Below are positions 57,249-61,660 of a stretch of DNA of 61,660 nucleotides, piece by piece; position 1 is the stretch's first letter; every line of letters starts with the position of its first letter. This DNA is from Roseobacter sp. (lineage in GTDB: Bacteria > Pseudomonadota > Alphaproteobacteria > Rhodobacterales > Rhodobacteraceae). The notes beneath the pieces were generated by a model, which saw only the letters and a program-made list of their open reading frames with translations, had not been told where the DNA came from and searched no databases. The position numbers and the translations under genes were made by a program. The stretch covers positions 1 through 61,660 of the forward strand of contig JAGXGZ010000059.1 in NCBI GenBank assembly GCA_024636495.1, written 5' to 3'.

Positions 57249-57731
57249 TTACAGCGTCCAGGTGTCGACGATCACTGCATTGTCGCGGATGTGCAGAAGC
57301 TTGAGGTCCAACACATCCTGCGGCGCAATGGGGATAATCCCCGGCAGCAGCGATGCCTCACCATGGCCATAGAGCGCCTGCAAGGCAAAGCGGCATGCGT
57401 AGATCTTGCTGCCCTCGGCCATGAACTTTTTCAGGTTGTCGGCAAAGTTCTGGTGGCCTGGAAAGGCCGCATCGCCCAGTGTTGGGAATCCGCGCTGGAT
57501 GCCAAGCGTGACGCCGGGGCCGTAGAGCAGAATGGATGTCTCGAACCCCTTGCGGGCCAGCCGGATGGCGTTGAGCATATTGACGAGGCCGATGGAGCCT
57601 TCGAAGGCTACGGTGTGGAAGGTGACAAGCGCCTTCTGGCCCGGTTCCGCCTTCACATCCTCAAAAACCTTGTCTTCGTAATCGACGAAAAAATCGCCGT
57701 CCTTGTGCTTCTCTTGCGTGACTGCCGGCAT
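57249..57731 (-). CDS. nitB: NitB: MSMEG_0572/sll0783 family nitrogen-starvation protein
   Basis: 160-residue DsrE-like protein. Recognisable segments are [40 protein letters not shown] and [17 protein letters not shown]. The Cys in YACRFA is at the place of the DsrE active cysteine. Its cyanobacterial homologue responds to nitrogen starvation; the function is unknown. It is the first gene of the operon, with AAAAGGATTG upstream of the ATG. Confidence 0.88.
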   Translation of the reverse strand: MPAVTQEKHKDGDFFVDYEDKVFEDVKAEPGQKALVTFHTVAFEGSIGLVNMLNAIRLARKGFETSILLYGPGVTLGIQRGFPTLGDAAFPGHQNFADNLKKFMAEGSKIYACRFALQALYGHGEASLLPGIIPIAPQDVLDLKLLHIRDNAVIVDTWTL

Positions 57732-57807
57732 GTATCAATCCTTTTGGTTGGTCGGCCGATGCTGGCCGCTTCTTGCAATCTCAGCATCGCAAATTGCTAG
57801 AAATCCA

Positions 57808-57838
57808 ATCAATTTATGAATCAATTATGCATACAATT
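57808..57838. promoter_or_regulatory. Phased CAATT direct repeats, candidate MocR operator
   Basis: CAATT occurs at 57810, 57822 and 57834, exactly 12 bases apart, the first two inside ATCAATT. Another CAATT lies at 57950. The array sits in the 251-base gap between nitB and the divergent MocR-type gene, a usual place for operators of this family, many of which bind direct repeats. The binding protein is inferred. Confidence 0.5.
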
Positions 57839-57982
57839 AACCGTCAAGAATTATGGCCAGTGCAAACTATTTGCCGCCGAAGGCCTTTTTATGTGCTGTT
57901 TAGGTAAATTTTCCCGTGTAGCCTCGCTTAAAATCCATACAAAGTGGTTCAATTAAGTCTACGTTCGTGACAGCGTGACCTC

Positions 57983-59344
57983 ATGAAAGACTGGACCCCG
58001 ATTCTGCGTGCCGACGGCGCCGCGCGATATTTGCAGCTGGCCGACGCCATTGCCGACGGGATTTCGAACGGCACCCTTCAGGACGGAGTGCGGCTGCCCC
58101 CTCAGCGCAGGCTGGCCGAAAGGCTGGGTATCGACTTTACCACCGTTTCACGCGGTTACGTTGAGGCGCGGCAACGCGGGCTGGTGAACAGCCAAGTTGG
58201 GCGCGGCACCTTCGTGATCGGAACAAAACGCGCGGATCCGCAACGCCAGCAGCGTCGGCACGCAGACGTCGATCTGACCATGAACCTGCCCCCCGAGCCG
58301 GACGACCCCGCACTGCTGGCACGGATGGAGGCAGGTGTGCAGACCGTCACAGCGAACCTGATTGACTTGCTGCGATACCAATCATCCACCGGCGGCCAGA
58401 TCGACAAGGAGGCCGCATCGACGTGGTTATCCCTGCGCGGCCTCGTCCCGTCGCTTGACCGGATCGCCGTGACGCCTGGCGCACATCCCACGATTCTTGC
58501 GATCCTGATGAGTATGACCAAGCCCGGTGATACCGTATTGTGCGAGGATATAACCTATCCCGGTATCCGCAGCATCTGCGCGCGCCTGAACCTGCGCCTT
58601 GTGGGTCTTCCGGGCGATGCAGAAGGGATCGATACCGATGCGCTTGAGACGGCAATCCGGGAACACCGGCCAAAGGCGCTGTATCTCAACCCGACATTAA
58701 ACAACCCGACGACGCGGACAATCTCAATCGCGCGTCGTCAGTCCATAGCAGACGTGATCATTGCTCACCATTTACCACTGATCGAGGATGACGCCTATGG
58801 CTTCATTCCGCCTCATCCACCGGCACCTTTGGCCAGCTTCGCTCCCGATCTGGTCTGGCATATCGGCGGTCTGGCCAAATGTATTGGTGCTGGTTTGCGC
58901 CTTGCCTACACCGTCGCCCCCGACAGCCACGCTGCCCGCGAACTGGCGCATCAGATCAAGATCATCTCGGTCATGCCTTCGCCCTTGATGATGGCACTTG
59001 CAACACGCTGGATCATTGACGGAACTGCCGACGGCATCCGCCGTTTTGTCCGCGAGGAAACGCTGGCACGTCAGGCCATCGCATCCCAGGCCTTGAATGG
59101 GTTCCGCTTTGAATCTACCCCACATGCGTTCAATGTCTGGCTTCACCTCCCCGAAGGCATCACGCGCGCCGAAATGATCGGGCGCATGGCAGGCACAGGA
59201 GTGGGGATTATGCCGTCAGACGCGTTCACTGTTTCTGGCAATCCCGCCGAGGCGATCCGAGTCTGCCTCGGGGGGCAGATTCAACGAAGCCAACTCCGCG
59301 ATGCGATGGGCCTTCTTGCCTACATCATGTCGAGTTCAGACTGA
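57983..59344 (+). CDS. MocR-type transcriptional regulator (GntR helix-turn-helix fused to class I aminotransferase)
   Basis: 453-residue fusion. Residues about 10-80 are a GntR winged helix (LPPQRRLAERLGIDFTTVSRGY, NSQVGRGTFVIG). Residues about 110-450 form an aminotransferase-like domain with YLNPTLNNPTT, LIEDDAYGF and the PLP-lysine region HIGGLAKCIGAGLRLAY. MocR proteins sense PLP-linked amino compounds. It is divergent from the Nit operon and probably controls it; Pseudomonas Nit1C clusters use a different regulator (recalled). The ATG at 57983 begins the homology. Confidence 0.88.
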   Translation: MKDWTPILRADGAARYLQLADAIADGISNGTLQDGVRLPPQRRLAERLGIDFTTVSRGYVEARQRGLVNSQVGRGTFVIGTKRADPQRQQRRHADVDLTMNLPPEPDDPALLARMEAGVQTVTANLIDLLRYQSSTGGQIDKEAASTWLSLRGLVPSLDRIAVTPGAHPTILAILMSMTKPGDTVLCEDITYPGIRSICARLNLRLVGLPGDAEGIDTDALETAIREHRPKALYLNPTLNNPTTRTISIARRQSIADVIIAHHLPLIEDDAYGFIPPHPPAPLASFAPDLVWHIGGLAKCIGAGLRLAYTVAPDSHAARELAHQIKIISVMPSPLMMALATRWIIDGTADGIRRFVREETLARQAIASQALNGFRFESTPHAFNVWLHLPEGITRAEMIGRMAGTGVGIMPSDAFTVSGNPAEAIRVCLGGQIQRSQLRDAMGLLAYIMSSSD

Positions 59345-60227
59345 AGCTTCTAGCCGTTGGTTTGAAGGTCTTTATTGATTAGGACCGGCGCACGAACAGA
59401 AATTCGAGACCCGAACGTCCGCTCTGGTGGTCCATACAACGCCCTGCTGCGCGGCAGCAAACGTTTGCTTTCCGCCCTTCCTGCAGGCATTTCCCGACAG
59501 CGCGAACGGCCCAGAGCCGACCTCTGCGACAGTGTTGATCGCTGCGCTGCAGCTTCACCAGAGCGGCCGTTCGTACATCTTGCAGTTTTTGATTGCCCCA
59601 AATGTCGGGCAACGGATAATGTCGAATTTATTGAGACGTCATTACCTATGTTCTTTTGAACAAGCTTCGAAAAACACTCAGGAAGAAACTGAAACGTTCG
59701 CGTAAATCCGCCCCACACCGACAAAAGAAGAAATCACCCCCGCGAAGCGCTATTTGCCGTCCTTGAACACAAGAAGTGGTGCGCCGGAATCGCCTTGCAT
59801 GGCTGAACATCGCTGCAAAAATATGTCGGGCCGGCTTTCAGAGGGTTGGCCGCAATCAGAAGCAATCGACAGAACATTTGAACGCAGGCCGGAAACTGCC
59901 GCGCTCTGACAGGGTTGCCAAACAGTTAAAGCGGGTCGCCACAAAGGTCGGGTTGTCGGCCGGGTGGATGTCGATATCGCCGGTGGTTAAGCGTGCCTTT
60001 GCTCATGCCAGCAAGATATGATAATGGTTTGCCAGTATTAATTTACTGCCGAGATGTTTGCTACAAAGCGATCCCCTAGAAAATACTGTATTCGCCCAGT
60101 CAAGCGCATTTTTCGCCTTGGAAAGGGGATCATCTTTTTTATGTCTACAGGTCTATTATAATATTAGAAATTGCGATCATGAGTTTTGCATTCTCGTTAT
60201 CAAAACACATTAAGTTAGGATTTTTAG
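59345..60227. other. Degenerate 0.9-kb region
   Basis: No intact gene is seen. Short frames on both strands at 59350-59724 have no recognisable content, no ribosome binding site and mutually exclusive overlap. A protease remnant lies at about 59750-60015 (listed separately). The last 200 bases are AT-rich and probably hold the promoter of the next gene. Confidence 0.5.
59750..60015 (-). pseudogene. Remnant of trypsin-like serine protease (S1 family)
   Basis: On the minus strand a frame from 59944 ends AMQGDSGAPLLVFKDGK, where GDSGAPL is the active-site Ser motif of trypsin-like proteases, preceded by LSIASDCGQ and a Cys eight residues before the motif. A TAG stops it directly after KDGK. Sequence upstream continues the same kind of protein in another frame (ARLTTGDIDIHPADNPTF), so the gene is frameshifted and lacks its N-terminal half and its C-terminal strand. 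Confidence 0.6.
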
Positions 60228-61598
60228 GTGGACACTTCAAACCATGCTTTTTTACTAGGTGCATTGAGTGTTGATCCGGTTAGTCGTCGGCTCAAATCTG
60301 CTAGCGGTATGGAAGGAATAGAGCCCCTTGTAATGAACGTTTTAACTTTCCTTGCGGCGCGCAACGGAAAGATCGTTCTACGAAACGAATTTCTCACTCA
60401 CATCTGGAAGAATTTTGAAGCGTCTGATGAGAGCTTAACCCGTGCAATCTCGGTCCTGCGCAAAGTGCTTAGAAAACTTGATCCTGAAACGGTCTATATC
60501 GAAACAGTCTCCAAACGTGGCTACCGGCTTGCCGCAGCGGTCGTGCAGGTGCGGCCTGTTGAGACGAAAGAAGACGGCCAACCTTTAAGCGCAAATGCAA
60601 ATGAGGATGCGCGCACAAAGTCAACTGAACTCGTGTTGCAGGGCCGTTCTCTGAACGAGCGGCCATTCCATACCGATGTGTTGGAAATCGCCGCTTCTCT
60701 GCTCTTAGTTGCGATATCACTCAATCCTCAGAATGCCGATGCTCACAGTGAACTGGGCCATTCCTATTCGCTTATGTCGACCTACGTACACGAGGGGAAC
60801 AAAGCAGCTCTTATACACAATGCAGCGCAATGCGCGGAACGTGCGATGGCGATCAGTCCGGGATTGGGCTTCCCGTTGACCTTGATCGCCTTGGAGCAAT
60901 TCACGTTTGGCAATATCCTTGACGCTATTGCGATGACCGAGGAAGCCTATAGACGCGACCCTCAGAATGCTGAAATAGCCTTGCGATTGGGGTATTTTTT
61001 TGCAGCCATCGGGCTCACGCGGCGCGCCATGCCCTATGTCGAAAAGGCTGTGTCATTGGCTCCTAGTCAGGGGCGTAACCTTCAGATACTGGCGACGGTT
61101 AAACTGGCCAACGGCGATCTGGAAGAAGCAGATATCATGGCCAAGCGTGCCTGTGACATGCAACATCATTTCGGCTGTGAAACCTTTGCTGCTAGTGCCT
61201 TTGCCATGTGCAAATACGAACTGGCCGGTCAACGCCTGCTTCAGGGGAGCAGTTATCTTGCTGACTTTTTAGGGGATGAATTTGACGATCCTGTGGTGTG
61301 GGAAAAGATCGTCGCAGACGCTTATAGCCCGGACCAAAGCACAAGAGAGGCTTTGGGACGGTGGATCAAGAAGCTTCTATTCATCCCTGGCACATTTCCA
61401 TCGATTCCCTTGGCTCAGGTGATTGTAAGATCAGGCCCGGCCAGCGCTTTCTTCGAGATTATGGGAAACAAGCCGCCACCTGGCACCCATAGCACGCTCT
61501 TGTGCATTTGGGGTCAGACTGTTGGCTGTCACTTAAAACTGACCCGGTGTTGTCACCGAGATTTGACCCGCTCAGTCGTTATGCTTTGTTGGTCATGA
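60228..61598 (+). CDS. Winged-helix (CadC/OmpR-type) TPR protein, 3' end replaced by IS
   Basis: 456-residue frame. Residues about 10-105 form an OmpR/CadC-type DNA-binding domain (VLRNEFLTHIWKNFEASDESLTRAISVLRK and SKRGYRLAAAV). Residues about 150-340 are TPR-like helical repeats. There is no membrane helix. The start is GTG at 60228 with TTAGGA upstream. From about 61520 the frame reads into an IS21-like terminus, so roughly the last 26 codons are not native and the protein is truncated. It resembles adenylate-cyclase-associated TPR regulators of rhizobia and roseobacters. Confidence 0.75.
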   Translation: MDTSNHAFLLGALSVDPVSRRLKSASGMEGIEPLVMNVLTFLAARNGKIVLRNEFLTHIWKNFEASDESLTRAISVLRKVLRKLDPETVYIETVSKRGYRLAAAVVQVRPVETKEDGQPLSANANEDARTKSTELVLQGRSLNERPFHTDVLEIAASLLLVAISLNPQNADAHSELGHSYSLMSTYVHEGNKAALIHNAAQCAERAMAISPGLGFPLTLIALEQFTFGNILDAIAMTEEAYRRDPQNAEIALRLGYFFAAIGLTRRAMPYVEKAVSLAPSQGRNLQILATVKLANGDLEEADIMAKRACDMQHHFGCETFAASAFAMCKYELAGQRLLQGSSYLADFLGDEFDDPVVWEKIVADAYSPDQSTREALGRWIKKLLFIPGTFPSIPLAQVIVRSGPASAFFEIMGNKPPPGTHSTLLCIWGQTVGCHLKLTRCCHRDLTRSVVMLCWS

Positions 61599-61660
61599 TG
61601 TGGTCAATGCTGGTGTCTCCTTTCGTTTCTGTTTCGCCGTTTCGGAGCTGGCTTTGAAGC
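61520..61660. mobile_element. End of an IS21-like insertion sequence, continues past window
   Basis: From TGTTGGCTGTCAC at 61520 the sequence has two copies of a 19-base repeat, TGTCAC-x7-TGACCC, at 61527-61545 and 61551-61569, 24 bases apart. Multiple terminal repeats of this kind and a TGT terminus are typical of IS21 elements. On the minus strand short frames open to the right edge end at 61593 or 61604 and could be the last codons of the ATPase gene istB; which frame is right cannot be decided. Confidence 0.6.

Noticed and set aside
59350..59724. Overlapping frames on both strands after the MocR gene
   Set aside because: They have no recognisable motifs, poor initiation contexts and mutually exclusive overlap; treated as non-coding.
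61593..61660. Definite istB coding end
   Set aside because: Two minus-strand frames remain open to the edge over fewer than 25 codons, so neither can be chosen.

Overview
The window is high-GC alphaproteobacterial DNA. Gene content and style point to the Roseobacter group of the Rhodobacteraceae: a dipeptide-type ABC operon, a pcaQ-pcaCHG branch ending in a DUF849 enzyme, class III alcohol dehydrogenase, an IorAB-type molybdo-enzyme and many 4-nt start/stop overlaps. The genus cannot be named from sequence alone.

Layout. 1-1865: N-terminal part of a giant Ig-repeat (BapA-like) surface protein that runs off the left edge. 2235-10282: a CocE/S15 hydrolase followed by a complete Opp/Dpp-type ABC importer (binding protein, two permeases, fused double ATPase) and an alkaline-phosphatase-superfamily phosphodiesterase; this looks like a peptide or amide scavenging unit. 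10287-15806 (minus): an HSL-type esterase coupled to an AMP-forming acyl-CoA ligase, a BON/LysM protein, an ABC exporter and a tRNA-Gly(TCC). 15935-18845 (minus): a three-gene operon of PLP lyase, M24 peptidase and Asp/Glu-racemase-like protein, resembling part of the ectoine-degradation (eut) gene set. 18919-22212 (minus): a periplasmic molybdenum hydroxylase operon with its own dihaem cytochrome c. 22395-25326 (minus): glutathione-dependent formaldehyde dehydrogenase and a YtcJ-type amidohydrolase. 25404-30131: protocatechuate catabolism (divergent pcaQ, then pcaC-pcaH-pcaG-BKACE) and a convergent cytochrome P450.

30216-44098 is a glycan island. It holds a GT61 protein, a sulfatase fused to RTX repeats, a LamG-like protein, an unknown 480-residue protein, an alpha/beta hydrolase, several GT-A glycosyltransferases, a GT90-like protein, and three paralogous GT2-type enzymes, one fused to a methyltransferase. 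No polymerase, flippase or export system is present. 44189-50131 returns to ordinary genes: an old-yellow-enzyme/TMADH-like oxidoreductase, an OmpR/EnvZ-type two-component pair, an MltB-type lytic transglycosylase and CreA.

50449-61660 is an accessory region. A truncated IS66 element is followed by an SnoaL-like protein. Next comes the most notable system: a complete seven-gene operon (57731 down to 52059, minus) whose gene order matches the Nit1C cluster (nitB-nitC-nitD-nitE-nitF-nitG-nitH). That cluster has been linked in other bacteria to assimilation of cyanide nitrogen. Here it is transcribed divergently from a MocR-type GntR/aminotransferase regulator, and the intergenic region carries three CAATT repeats in exact 12-bp register. 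Beyond the regulator lie a decayed 0.9-kb stretch with a trypsin-like protease remnant, and a winged-helix/TPR gene whose 3' end is cut by the end of an IS21-like element at the right edge.
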